Assembly: GCA_003454605.1 (NCBI GenBank)
Contig: DMKD01000261.1
Span: forward strand, 14,225-30,332
DNA from: Spirochaeta sp.
GTDB taxonomy: Bacteria > Spirochaetota > Spirochaetia > UBA9216
Length of the DNA stretch: 16,108 nt
Reading direction: 5' to 3'
Part shown: positions 6,878 through 14,304 of the stretch, piece by piece
Layout: each line of letters starts with the position of its first letter
Numbering within the stretch: the first letter of the stretch is position 1
Program-made: the position numbers and the translations under genes
Notes under the pieces: generated by a model
The model's database searches: none
Seen by the model: the letters and a program-made list of their open reading frames with translations, nothing else
Told to the model about the DNA's origin: nothing

Positions 6878-8563
6878 ATGATAATACTTTCTTTTTTCGC
6901 CTTTCTGTCCGGAATAGTAACGATTCTCTCTCCATGCATCCTGCCGGTTTTGCCGATTATTCTTTCGGGCAGCATCGGCGGAAAAAGAAAACCGTTAGGT
7001 GTGGTTACCGGCTTTGTTGCCAGCTTTAGCCTGTTTACACTGATTCTATCAACCCTGGTCCAGGTATTGCAGATACCGCCGGACACCCTTCGTATTGCTG
7101 CTATAGCCATCATCATAGTTTTTGGTGTTGTGCTGGTTGTCCCTTTTTTTCAGCAGAAGTTTGAATTCTTCGCATCAAGGATGGTAAGCAGAAAGCAGGG
7201 CGCTCAAAAGAACGGCTTTACCGGCGGAGTTCTCGTCGGCGCAAGCCTCGGGCTGCTATGGACGCCCTGTGTCGGACCGATAATGGCTTCGGTAATCGGA
7301 CTGGCCGTCAGCCGCCAGGTTGACGGGGGTGCGGTGGTTATCATCCTTTCCTATGCAGCCGGCACCGCCCTGCCGATGTTCGGCGTCATGCTTGGCGGCC
7401 GAAAGATGTTAAGCCGGTTTCCGCGCTTGACTGCATCCACCGGTAAGATTCAGCGAGTGTTCGGGATAGTGATGATTGTTCTGGGGCTGGCAATAGGCTT
7501 CGGGGTCGATCGGCGCTTTCAGACTATGATTCTTACAGCCTTTCCGAATTACGGCAGCGGATTAACCTCATTTGAGAACAGTGATTTTATACAGCGGGCG
7601 CTTGATAAAAGGGCAGGGAATGAGCAGGAAATAAGCCTTGAATCAGCACCACAGGGCGGACGGTTGAATGATTACGGCCCGGCCCCTGATATAGTGACTG
7701 ACGGTAAATGGTTCAACACCGACAAGCCTCTCAATATGGAAGATCTGAAGGGAAAGGTTGTTCTGTTGGATTTCTGGACCTACAGCTGTGTTAATTGTGT
7801 TCGTACCCTGCCTTATCTTCGGGCCTGGCACGATGCTTATAGTGAGCAGGGGCTTGTAATAATCGGGGTTCATTCGCCGGAGTTTGCATTTGAGCGCAAT
7901 GAAGAGAATGTTCGAAAGTCGATAGAGGAACTTGGTGTTATCTGGCCGGTTGTCCTTGATAACGATTTTGAACAGTGGCGGGCATATAGTAACCGATACT
8001 GGCCTGCTCATTATTTCATTGATGCCGAGGGACGCATCAGATACTTTCATTTCGGAGAGGGAGAATATGAAAACTCCGAGAAGGTAATCAGAAAGCTGCT
8101 TATAGAAGCAGGAAACAAACCTGCCGGAACGGCTGAAACCACTGAGTGGGGCGGAGTCGACAGCAGGACTGCTGAGATTTATCTGGGTTACAAGCGTTCA
8201 GAAGGATTTTTATCTGAGGCCGTTCGAAAAAATGAAGAAAGAATGCTGTACAGCATTGATGAATCACCTGTGAACGGTGAGTGGGCACTGGAAGGCGAGT
8301 GGACCATAAGACAAGATTTCATAGAAATTGATGGAAGCGGGGTGATTGAGCTGGGCTTCCATGCGAAAGATGTATTTCTGGTAATTGAGCCCTTGGCTAA
8401 AAACGGCAGAGTTGAGGTCGAAGTAGACGGACTCGTAGAAACCGTGCTCATACCGGAAGAGAGCAGGCTTTATCGGCTTGTGGAATTTGAGAATGCTGAA
8501 GAAAGAATTCTCAGAATAAAAATTGAGGGAAGGCTCAGATTTTATGCCTTCACCTTTGGTTAA
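6878..8563 (+). CDS. dipZ: DipZ-like CcdA/TlpA fusion, transmembrane thiol-disulfide electron carrier
   Basis: A 561-residue protein with three parts. Residues 1-225 are a CcdA/DsbD-beta-type membrane domain of about six TM segments with the paired cysteines Cys20 (LSPCILPVLP) and Cys131 (WTPCVGP), which carry electrons from cytoplasmic thioredoxin. Residues about 265-410 are an extracytoplasmic TlpA-like thioredoxin domain with Cys304-Val-Asn-Cys307 (TYSCVNCVRTLPYL) and Pro376 (RYWPAHYF) as the probable cis-proline. Residues about 425-561 form a beta-rich C-terminal domain opening with the TAEIYLGY motif, as in mycobacterial DipZ. The architecture matches DipZ well. The gene starts two bases after the preceding stop, with AAAGGA upstream. 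It should feed electrons to the exported thioredoxin and, directly or through it, to MsrB. Confidence 0.9.
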   Translation: MIILSFFAFLSGIVTILSPCILPVLPIILSGSIGGKRKPLGVVTGFVASFSLFTLILSTLVQVLQIPPDTLRIAAIAIIIVFGVVLVVPFFQQKFEFFASRMVSRKQGAQKNGFTGGVLVGASLGLLWTPCVGPIMASVIGLAVSRQVDGGAVVIILSYAAGTALPMFGVMLGGRKMLSRFPRLTASTGKIQRVFGIVMIVLGLAIGFGVDRRFQTMILTAFPNYGSGLTSFENSDFIQRALDKRAGNEQEISLESAPQGGRLNDYGPAPDIVTDGKWFNTDKPLNMEDLKGKVVLLDFWTYSCVNCVRTLPYLRAWHDAYSEQGLVIIGVHSPEFAFERNEENVRKSIEELGVIWPVVLDNDFEQWRAYSNRYWPAHYFIDAEGRIRYFHFGEGEYENSEKVIRKLLIEAGNKPAGTAETTEWGGVDSRTAEIYLGYKRSEGFLSEAVRKNEERMLYSIDESPVNGEWALEGEWTIRQDFIEIDGSGVIELGFHAKDVFLVIEPLAKNGRVEVEVDGLVETVLIPEESRLYRLVEFENAEERILRIKIEGRLRFYAFTFG

Positions 8564-8577
8564 AAGAGGAGTTACAA

Positions 8578-9150
8578 ATGAAAAGACTGATAATTATATT
8601 ATTGATACTACCGGCTCTGGCCATTGCACAGGGCTCTAAGGAACCTGAAATAATGGTATCCAGCGATGAAGCAGTTCCACCTCCGGGAGTTCAATCAGAG
8701 AATTTTATGAAACCGTCGGAACAGGATTTGAAAAAAGAGCTGACCGACCTTCAGTTCAATGTCACCCAGAGAGAGGGGACTGAATCCCCGTTCCGTAATG
8801 AGTACTGGGATAATCATGAAGACGGAATTTATGTGGACATCGTTTCAGGTGAGCCGCTGTTCAGCTCAACTGATAAATTCGAGTCCGGGACCGGCTGGCC
8901 AAGTTTCACACGTCCTCTGGCAGCGGGTAACATCGCAGAGTTAACAGATTCCTCCTATGGTATGAAAAGGGTTGAGGTTAGAAGTATCTTTGCCGACTCA
9001 CACCTGGGGCATCTGTTTAATGATGGACCAGCACCTACAGGACAGCGCTATTGTATAAACTCGGCTTCGCTGAGATTTATACCGGTTGATCAACTGGAAG
9101 AAGAAGGCTACGGTGCCTATTTTGAGCTTTTTAAAGACAGCAGTCATTAG
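8578..9150 (+). CDS. msrB: Exported methionine-R-sulfoxide reductase, single-cysteine type
   Basis: A 190-residue protein with a signal peptide (about 1-18, ALAIAQG), a polar linker to about 45, then a complete MsrB domain (about 48-170). The catalytic Cys159 sits in RYCINSASLRF; His142 and His145 (DSHLGHLF) are the other conserved active-site residues. It is the only cysteine in the protein: the position of the usual resolving Cys reads ESGTGWPSF (Thr105), and the zinc-binding CxxC pairs of many MsrBs are absent. It must therefore be reduced directly by a thioredoxin partner, which fits its place behind two such genes. It repairs R-Met sulfoxide in exported proteins. AGAGGAG precedes the ATG, and the gap to the previous gene is 14 bp. 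No MsrA is present in the window. Confidence 0.93.
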   Translation: MKRLIIILLILPALAIAQGSKEPEIMVSSDEAVPPPGVQSENFMKPSEQDLKKELTDLQFNVTQREGTESPFRNEYWDNHEDGIYVDIVSGEPLFSSTDKFESGTGWPSFTRPLAAGNIAELTDSSYGMKRVEVRSIFADSHLGHLFNDGPAPTGQRYCINSASLRFIPVDQLEEEGYGAYFELFKDSSH

Positions 9151-9155
9151 GGGTG

Positions 9156-9189
9156 GGGGATAAAAACACATCCGTGTATTTTTATCCCC
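9156..9189 (+). terminator. Strong hairpin after msrB (probable terminator)
   Basis: GGGGATAAAAACACA (9156-9170) pairs with TGTATTTTTATCCCC (9175-9189): a 15-bp stem with one mismatch and a TCCG loop. It begins six bases after the msrB stop. No long T-run follows, so as a terminator it is not canonical, but position and strength suggest it ends the redox operon or protects the mRNA 3' end. Confidence 0.55.
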
Positions 9190-9191
9190 TT

Positions 9192-9221
9192 GAAGTATTG
9201 AAAAGGTCTTTTTAATACTTC
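9192..9221. terminator. Second stem-loop, possibly bidirectional terminator
   Basis: GAAGTATTGAAAA (9192-9204) pairs with TTTTTAATACTTC (9209-9221) with one G-U pair and a GGTC loop. It follows the previous hairpin by two bases and lies 43 bp outside the left end of the insertion sequence. It could stop transcription from either side. Confidence 0.4.
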
Positions 9222-9264
9222 ACTCCGAATACCCGCATCCATGCGTGTAATTTTATAGGAGGAA

Positions 9265-9283
9265 TCATAGCTGTCCAAAACAA
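9265..9283 (+). repeat. Left terminal inverted repeat of IS
   Basis: TCATAGCTGTCCAAAACAA, an exact reverse complement of 10523-10541. It lies at the 3' side of the transposase gene, whose stop codon begins at the next base. Confidence 0.88.
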
Positions 9284-10441
9284 TCATAACAGCTCCAGTT
9301 GAAAATTTGAACCAGGATTTTTTCTACCTGGCGGCGGCAATTTATTCAGAACAGTCCATAAATCTTTTTTTGTCGTCAGAATTGTCGGAAGCAATTTCAT
9401 AAGCGTATAATGAGTCCATCCACCGGAGGATAACATTTTAAGATATTGCAGCATCAAATGGGTTATCAATGCTATCCAAATCTGAGTCATAACTGCGTTT
9501 CTGGTTGTCCCGAAAAACTTCTTAATTTTCAGGTTCTGTTTGATTGTTTTAAAAAATATTTCAATCTGCCATCTGTCTTTGTAGATTGCAGAAATCGTTG
9601 TGGGTGCCCAATCGAAATGGTTCGTCAGTATAACAATATACTTTCCGGTTTCAGGATCTTTGGAGCGAATTCTCCGTAACTGCAAAGGACACTTTTTGCT
9701 GGTGTAGAAACCTTTCATTTCAATTATTTGATCCGATGAAATATTTTCGTATTCAGAAACATCATTCCTGTGAACTACTTTGTAATCGGCATTCTTTTTG
9801 AGTCTGGTAACGAAATAAATACCTGCATTACAATAACTTGCAAATTGCTTGAAGTCTGTATAACCCCTATCGAAGGTTATGACGTCTCCTTTCTGGAATT
9901 CCATTGTCTTTACTGAACTTACTTCATGTTTATTAGCCGTTGTAACAGAAACAAAGACTGGAATATAACCACGGTGATCAAGTTTCACGTTCATCTTGAT
10001 TCCGCCTTTTGTCTTTCTGAATTTTGCCCATGGAAATACTGATAGACATAAATCTATTGTTGTTGCATCAATGCTAAACAAAGGATTCTTGAATCTATGC
10101 TTATGAGTTCTTTCCATTTTCAGTATCTTTGCAAGTAGATTATTGAATACATTTTCATATATTTCTGAGGGCCTGTTGTTGTTTGCATATGAAAGTGTTG
10201 AACGTTTAATGTTCTTCACCCCCAAATGGTAAAGCATGCTTTTAATCGAAGTCAATGCTGTTTCTATACCTCTGAGTCCGGTCTGTCCGGAAAGCTGAGC
10301 AAACAACATTGAAACAAATTGCTCCCAACAAGTGAATCCTTTTGAAGCGAAATCGCCTTTATACTTTTTTACAGATTTTTCAAATTCATGTCTTGGGACA
10401 ATTTGAATTATCTGATTTAAAATGCTATTCTTATGACTCAT
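9284..10441 (-). CDS. IS4-family transposase, intact
   Basis: A 385-residue DDE transposase. The N-terminal part (about 1-75, with HEFEKSVKKYKGDFASKGFTCWEQF) matches the DUF4372 domain typical of one IS4 subgroup. The catalytic acidic residues are probably Asp125 (FSIDATTID), Asp191 (ITFDRGYTDF) and Glu294; the last lies in a good Y-(2)-R-(3)-E-(6)-K signature (Tyr287, Arg290, Glu294, Lys301: YKDRWQIEIFFKTIKQ). There are no frameshifts or stops, so the element may still be mobile. ATG 10441 has AAGGAAA upstream on the minus strand. The stop lies directly against the left terminal repeat. Confidence 0.93.
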   Translation of the reverse strand: MSHKNSILNQIIQIVPRHEFEKSVKKYKGDFASKGFTCWEQFVSMLFAQLSGQTGLRGIETALTSIKSMLYHLGVKNIKRSTLSYANNNRPSEIYENVFNNLLAKILKMERTHKHRFKNPLFSIDATTIDLCLSVFPWAKFRKTKGGIKMNVKLDHRGYIPVFVSVTTANKHEVSSVKTMEFQKGDVITFDRGYTDFKQFASYCNAGIYFVTRLKKNADYKVVHRNDVSEYENISSDQIIEMKGFYTSKKCPLQLRRIRSKDPETGKYIVILTNHFDWAPTTISAIYKDRWQIEIFFKTIKQNLKIKKFFGTTRNAVMTQIWIALITHLMLQYLKMLSSGGWTHYTLMKLLPTILTTKKDLWTVLNKLPPPGRKNPGSNFQLELL

Positions 10442-10522
10442 TGCCTGTTTTCCTTTGGTTGTAAAGATTTAAGCGTGCCAGCTCAATTCATTATAACCAG
10501 GATTTCAGGCTATTAATAGCCC

Positions 10523-10541
10523 TTGTTTTGGACAGCTATGA
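10523..10541 (-). repeat. Right terminal inverted repeat of IS
   Basis: TTGTTTTGGACAGCTATGA, an exact reverse complement of 9265-9283. It lies 82 bp upstream of the transposase start codon, on the promoter side. Confidence 0.88.
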
Positions 10542-10808
10542 CTCCATATGTTATCTTAATTTCTGTCAATTATATAACGATTTCTTTGCATTGTGGATGA
10601 ATTTTGATATTTCATTAACTTTCTATTGATATAGAGATTATTTGAGGATTCTGGATTTATGCAACAACCCCTTTTTCGATGAGTTGTACAATTACCAATT
10701 ATAGCTCCAGCATAAACGCAAGTTTTACCTTTTCATCTCCATTTACGATAACTGATATTTCATGAGTCCATTTAAAACAGCAACCAATTGTAGAAATGGC
10801 TGATGTCC
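10542..10808. other. AT-rich stretch without a recognisable gene
   Basis: Between the insertion sequence and the YjbR remnant I see no gene, strong hairpin or promoter. A minus-strand frame of about 38 codons (about 10699-10813) has no start with a ribosome-binding site and no recognisable product. Together with the truncated gene next to it, the stretch reads as decayed DNA. Confidence 0.5.
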
Positions 10809-11030
10809 TTATAGTTTATTTTTAATTTCATCCCTCTCTCTTTTCGGCAGCGATTTCACCACCAGCTCATAAGACATATCGATCAGTTTTTTAATCTCTT
10901 CCATAGGCAGGTTCCCCTGGATATTAACAGTATTCCAGTGGGCTTTATGAATGTGGTGGCCAGGTTCTATGCCCTCGAATGAGTCGCGAAGATTCTGAAC
11001 AATATCCGGTTCATTTTTAATATACGATAT
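10809..11030 (-). pseudogene. 5'-truncated MmcQ/YjbR-family gene
   Basis: Read on the minus strand, codons from about 11030 to TAA 10809-10811 give a 73-residue stretch, YIKNEPDIVQNLRDSFEGIE then PGHHIHKAHWNTVNIQG, ending in LIDMSYELVVKSLPKRERDE. This matches the C-terminal part of MmcQ/YjbR (CyaY-like fold) proteins, whose usual form is lKcdPe-LRe-y-PgyHmnKkHWNTV-SYdLVv-LpK. The N-terminal half of about 45-50 residues is missing: a stop codon (TAA, 11031-11033) lies in frame directly upstream, and no start codon with a ribosome-binding site is present at the break. The break lies only about 15 bp beyond the end of the helical-repeat gene, so the deletion joined two unrelated sequences. The role of the family is poorly understood. 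Confidence 0.7.
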
Positions 11031-11045
11031 TTAGGTTGCAGTTAT

Positions 11046-11789
11046 TTAAAGATCATCGATCAGTTCGATAATACTGGGGTTGTCAGGGAAGATCTCCAGA
11101 ACCCGGTTAACATTTTCCAATGCAGAGTTAATATCCTTCTTTTTATCATAGGCCTGAACCAGGGTATATAGAGCAAAAAACCTATCTTCAGGCAGTATCG
11201 TTTGTATCAGGGCATTTTCAATAATCTCTATTCCCTTTGAGACGTCTCCCCCGAATATCCTTGGTGCATTGATATATTTCTGGGCATTCAGCACAGCCGT
11301 CCGTGAGTTATAGGAATTAAGGAGTAGAGAAGTATCTATGTACCCCTGGATTCTGCGTGCATTTGCAATGATGAAGGGTATCCCTTTCTGGATCATTATC
11401 ATGCTTCCTGCTTCTGCTGCAATACGCCATGCGTCAGAGCTATCCTTTGAAATTGCAACCGCTTTTAAAGCCTGCCCACTGGATTCCTCCAGAAAAGGTA
11501 TGGAATCTGACTGCTTATCTGTGCTAAATTTGATTGTGCCCTTTAAAAGATTTGACTTTGCTAATAAATAGTATTCATCAAAACCTGATAGATTTTCGGA
11601 AATTTCTTGATCAAGACTACGAAGTTTTGCTAGAGTTAACGAATTTGATATTTTACTATTAATCCAGGTCTGAGTTAATTCAGAAATTGTCCTGTCAGCC
11701 TCGGAAAAAGATAATGCAAAAATAAGCATAGGGATATTAAGAAGAATAAGTATCAATATAACTAATCTATGAAATCTATTATTAATCAT
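11046..11789 (-). CDS. Exported helical-repeat (TPR-like) protein, last gene of MtaA/CobW operon
   Basis: With the ATG at 11789 this is a 247-residue protein that begins with a good signal peptide or anchor (MINNRFHRLVILILILLNIPMLIFALS) and continues as an all-helical chain. The end (about residues 200-245, FFALYTLVQAYDKKKDINSALENVNRVLEIFPDNP) is a clear TPR unit; NAPRIFGGDVSKGIEIIENA just before it is another repeat-like helix pair. A longer frame opens at TTG 11837 and overlaps the CobW stop (TTGA), adding 16 residues; I prefer the ATG because it puts the signal peptide at the very N-terminus, but its ribosome-binding site is weak (AAGAAG). Function unknown; it is probably a scaffold outside the cytoplasm, which is odd beside two cytoplasmic proteins. 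Confidence 0.7.
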   Translation of the reverse strand: MINNRFHRLVILILILLNIPMLIFALSFSEADRTISELTQTWINSKISNSLTLAKLRSLDQEISENLSGFDEYYLLAKSNLLKGTIKFSTDKQSDSIPFLEESSGQALKAVAISKDSSDAWRIAAEAGSMIMIQKGIPFIIANARRIQGYIDTSLLLNSYNSRTAVLNAQKYINAPRIFGGDVSKGIEIIENALIQTILPEDRFFALYTLVQAYDKKKDINSALENVNRVLEIFPDNPSIIELIDDL

Positions 11790-11833
11790 AATTAAATAAT
11801 TCTTCTTTTTTAAACAAAAGGCAAGCAGAAAAA

Positions 11834-12919
11834 TCAATTGAACCGGTGAACAGGTTTCGGTATTCCGGGTCTGAACGCATTTTCATCAACTGACGTGAGC
11901 AAAAGAGTATCTTTTCTGCAGGTGTCGCTGATTGCATAATGGATGATATCACTGAGCTTATCAGGGGAGCTCTCAACCCGGGCATTCAATATTATCTTGG
12001 CCTTGCGTCCAATTCCGGATGGTAAATCCGGTTTTGAATCTGAACCATCCATTCCTGTTCTGCTGATCTTAAAAGCCTCACCTTCAGAAGGGTTTATAAA
12101 TAGTTTGAGATGGCCGGTCCCTAGGATTTCGTCGTTCAGCGACTGGTTGATTGTATTAAACAGGGATTCTATGGACGGAGCCAAATCAACAGGGGACTCC
12201 AGGGTAAAAACCTTGTCAAGCCAGGCCATTTTTAATTCGCCGTCGGCATATTTTTCGTAGTCCATTTCAATTGATGCCTCGGTTCGCTGATTCATAGAAG
12301 TTTCTTCTATCAGGCTGAGCCAGGTATAAAGTTCATCATCATTGAAGGCAGACTGCAGCAATACAGCTTTGCTCGAATATTTAAGCTTAACTTCATTCTG
12401 CAGCTGAATCCCTTCCGCTTCGGTAAGCAGATCGCTTTTGTTTATGACAAGGATGTCCGCTTCTTCAATCTGCTTGTCAAAAATATAGATAACATCCTCA
12501 CTGAAAGGGAGCCGGCCGCCGTGAATTCGGGCTCTCAGCAGCCGGCTGTCGGAGAAGGCGGTGAGGGAAGAGCTTATTGAATGCTTTTTTCTGAATTCAA
12601 GAATTGGCTTCATTACTGTAGCTACAATATCTGCACAGGAACCGACCGATTCGGCGAAGATAATATCGGGTTTCTGGTTTTCAGCAAGATCAAGGATGTG
12701 TGAATCAAAATCATCGTAGTTACAGCAGAAACACCCGTTGGCCACCTCTATTGAGGGAATGCCGGAAAACTTGACAAAGCTGTTGTCAACAAGGTACTTG
12801 CCCTGATCATTGGTTATGACTCCGACATTCAGCCCCCTGGCCATCAATATTTTTGCTGAATTGATGATTGAGGTAGTTTTCCCGCTTCCTAAAAATCCGC
12901 TTACAAAATAAATCTTCAT
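11834..12919 (-). CDS. CobW/G3E-family GTPase (metallochaperone-like)
   Basis: A 361-residue protein. The G-domain has a Walker A loop GFLGSGKTT (8-16), the family's metal-binding CxCC motif (Cys63-Phe-Cys65-Cys66, NGCFCC), Glu90 in IIFAESVG (Walker B region) and the G4 motif NKSD (about 159-162). The C-terminal domain (about 215-361) is diverged. Members of the family insert or deliver metals such as Co, Zn or Ni using GTP. It lies 20 bp after the MtaA-like gene on the same strand with an AGGGA site, so the two are co-transcribed; it may load or service the metal or corrinoid used there (inference). It is not in a cobalamin-synthesis cluster, so I do not call it cobW. Confidence 0.87.
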   Translation of the reverse strand: MKIYFVSGFLGSGKTTSIINSAKILMARGLNVGVITNDQGKYLVDNSFVKFSGIPSIEVANGCFCCNYDDFDSHILDLAENQKPDIIFAESVGSCADIVATVMKPILEFRKKHSISSSLTAFSDSRLLRARIHGGRLPFSEDVIYIFDKQIEEADILVINKSDLLTEAEGIQLQNEVKLKYSSKAVLLQSAFNDDELYTWLSLIEETSMNQRTEASIEMDYEKYADGELKMAWLDKVFTLESPVDLAPSIESLFNTINQSLNDEILGTGHLKLFINPSEGEAFKISRTGMDGSDSKPDLPSGIGRKAKIILNARVESSPDKLSDIIHYAISDTCRKDTLLLTSVDENAFRPGIPKPVHRFN

Positions 12920-12939
12920 ACCGATCCCTGTGCTGTATG

Positions 12940-14286
12940 CTATATTACTGCCTGGACAGCTGTCTTAAGTTCTTCTCTGTTAGGAATCAGTGAAATATAT
13001 TTTACTTCACCGTTTATAACAATTGTCGGAAGATTAGCTATTCCCATCTTACCGCATCTTGCGATATTCTCGGCCTCGGTGATCTTCCTTTCAACGATAT
13101 CCACACCTTCAGGAAATTCTTTGAGCATTCCGTCGGCAGCAGCCTTCATGTATCCGCATGCGGCACATGTTGCTGAGTCGATGGTAAAAACTTCGATTAA
13201 CGGCTTTTTAAGATTTACATAATCCGGTAGTTCAACATCAACATTCAATAATTCAGGTGTATAATTTTCAATGGCTTTTTTGGTTGCTTCATAATTCTGC
13301 GCAGCCTGAGCTACACCGATAACGTTGGCTTTCGGCACATCAAACGGCATATCGCAGCCCGGTGCAAGAATAAAACCCTTCTTACCCATCTGATCTATTT
13401 TCTCAATGGCAGATTTCTGACAATCCTGTTGAGTCCCAAGCAGCATCACAACTGTCAGCTGGATATTACCGGAAATAGTTATCCCGTAGCTGTCAGTCAC
13501 TTTTTTGGCGCTTACTATATCGATGTTTTCATCAATGGAAAGACAATCGGGTTTTGTTTCACTCATAACCTCAAGATTCTTTGTCGCATCACCGCAGACA
13601 AAGAATGAAGAATATGCTGCATTGCTTCTTACATGAGAGAAGAAATCAGTGTAGGGCTCAGTCATGAATTCCTTGAATGACTCTGGCGAAATCTGAGAAA
13701 CCAGCGGATCAACTGCACCGATAATATCCATTCCGGCTTCGACATAGTAATCTGCGAAAGCTTTAGCTACTTCAGTTGTGTATGCGAGAAGTCGTTTAAC
13801 ATAGTCGGGGTCATCATACATATCCATAAATATATCTGTGCCGCGAAGGTGTGATGCAAGGGTGAATGGTCCACAGACCAGGCCGTAAAGCGCTGTTGTG
13901 TCGCCGACCGCTTTCTTGAATCTTTTCATTACTTCAAGAACTATCGGGGTTCTGCCCTCATCAGGACCGGGGATTTTCTTCTCAAAATCTTTTTGAGCCT
14001 GCAGCGGATGTGAGCATACCGTCGGAGGCGCTTTCTCGGCCCATAGAAGATCACAGCCTAAAGTTTCTGCTTCGATCTGAAGATCAAAAATTACAGGCTG
14101 GCCATCGGGGCTGTACTGCTTGTTTGATTCCAGCAGGCATTCCAACAGCTTGTCGCCGTCCTTTAGAACCTCTTCGGCGCTATATCCTTTTAAGCTTGCT
14201 ATCTGAACTCCAGTGTACGGAACCCACGGAGTCCGCTCCACTTCCTTTCCTTTGAATACGTCAAGTACCAATTGTCTGCCTGTCAT
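12940..14286 (-). CDS. UroD/MtaA-family methyltransferase-like protein fused to a C-terminal thioredoxin domain
   Basis: A 448-residue protein. Residues 1-345 are a UroD-fold (TIM-barrel) domain of the MtaA/CmuA type that in known members moves methyl groups from corrinoid proteins to thiols such as coenzyme M. Residues about 363-448 are a small thioredoxin-like domain with Cys374-Ala-Ala-Cys377 (IDSATCAACGYM) and cis-proline Pro420 (NLPTIVING). In MtaA the zinc ligands are a His-x-Cys pair and a later Cys; here the pair reads Phe229-Val230-Cys231 (FFVCGDATKNL), with Cys311 (APGCDMP) kept, so the His is not at its usual place. AGGAG precedes the ATG. No corrinoid protein or MtaB gene is in view. 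It could be a methyltransferase of changed chemistry or a redox-controlled one; true uroporphyrinogen decarboxylase is unlikely. Confidence 0.85.
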   Translation of the reverse strand: MTGRQLVLDVFKGKEVERTPWVPYTGVQIASLKGYSAEEVLKDGDKLLECLLESNKQYSPDGQPVIFDLQIEAETLGCDLLWAEKAPPTVCSHPLQAQKDFEKKIPGPDEGRTPIVLEVMKRFKKAVGDTTALYGLVCGPFTLASHLRGTDIFMDMYDDPDYVKRLLAYTTEVAKAFADYYVEAGMDIIGAVDPLVSQISPESFKEFMTEPYTDFFSHVRSNAAYSSFFVCGDATKNLEVMSETKPDCLSIDENIDIVSAKKVTDSYGITISGNIQLTVVMLLGTQQDCQKSAIEKIDQMGKKGFILAPGCDMPFDVPKANVIGVAQAAQNYEATKKAIENYTPELLNVDVELPDYVNLKKPLIEVFTIDSATCAACGYMKAAADGMLKEFPEGVDIVERKITEAENIARCGKMGIANLPTIVINGEVKYISLIPNREELKTAVQAVI

Positions 14287-14304
14287 CTTTAACTCCTATC
14301 GTGA

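Larger units (their letters stand above)
9265..10541 (-). mobile_element. IS4-family insertion sequence (DUF4372-type), complete
   Basis: A 1277-bp element bounded by perfect 19-bp terminal inverted repeats (left 9265-9283, TCATAGCTGTCCAAAACAA; right 10523-10541). It holds one intact transposase gene on the minus strand. Three of the next four flanking bases also match as an inverted repeat (GGAA against GGAG), so the exact boundary may be a few bases further out. No direct target duplication is visible in the flanks. The interior looks more AT-rich than the flanking genes, consistent with a mobile origin. Confidence 0.88.

Noticed and set aside
6489..6935. Long minus-strand frame opposite the exported thioredoxin gene
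   Set aside because: It lies antisense to a gene with a clear WCPSC motif and good ribosome-binding site, and its own product has no recognisable feature.
10699..10813. Minus-strand frame of about 38 codons between the insertion sequence and the YjbR remnant
   Set aside because: No start codon with a ribosome-binding site, no recognisable product, and AT-rich decayed surroundings.
11790..11837. TTG 11837 start for the helical-repeat protein, coupled to the CobW stop by a TTGA overlap
   Set aside because: It would place 16 extra residues before a clean signal peptide and has no ribosome-binding site. It remains possible through coupling, so the choice is not final.
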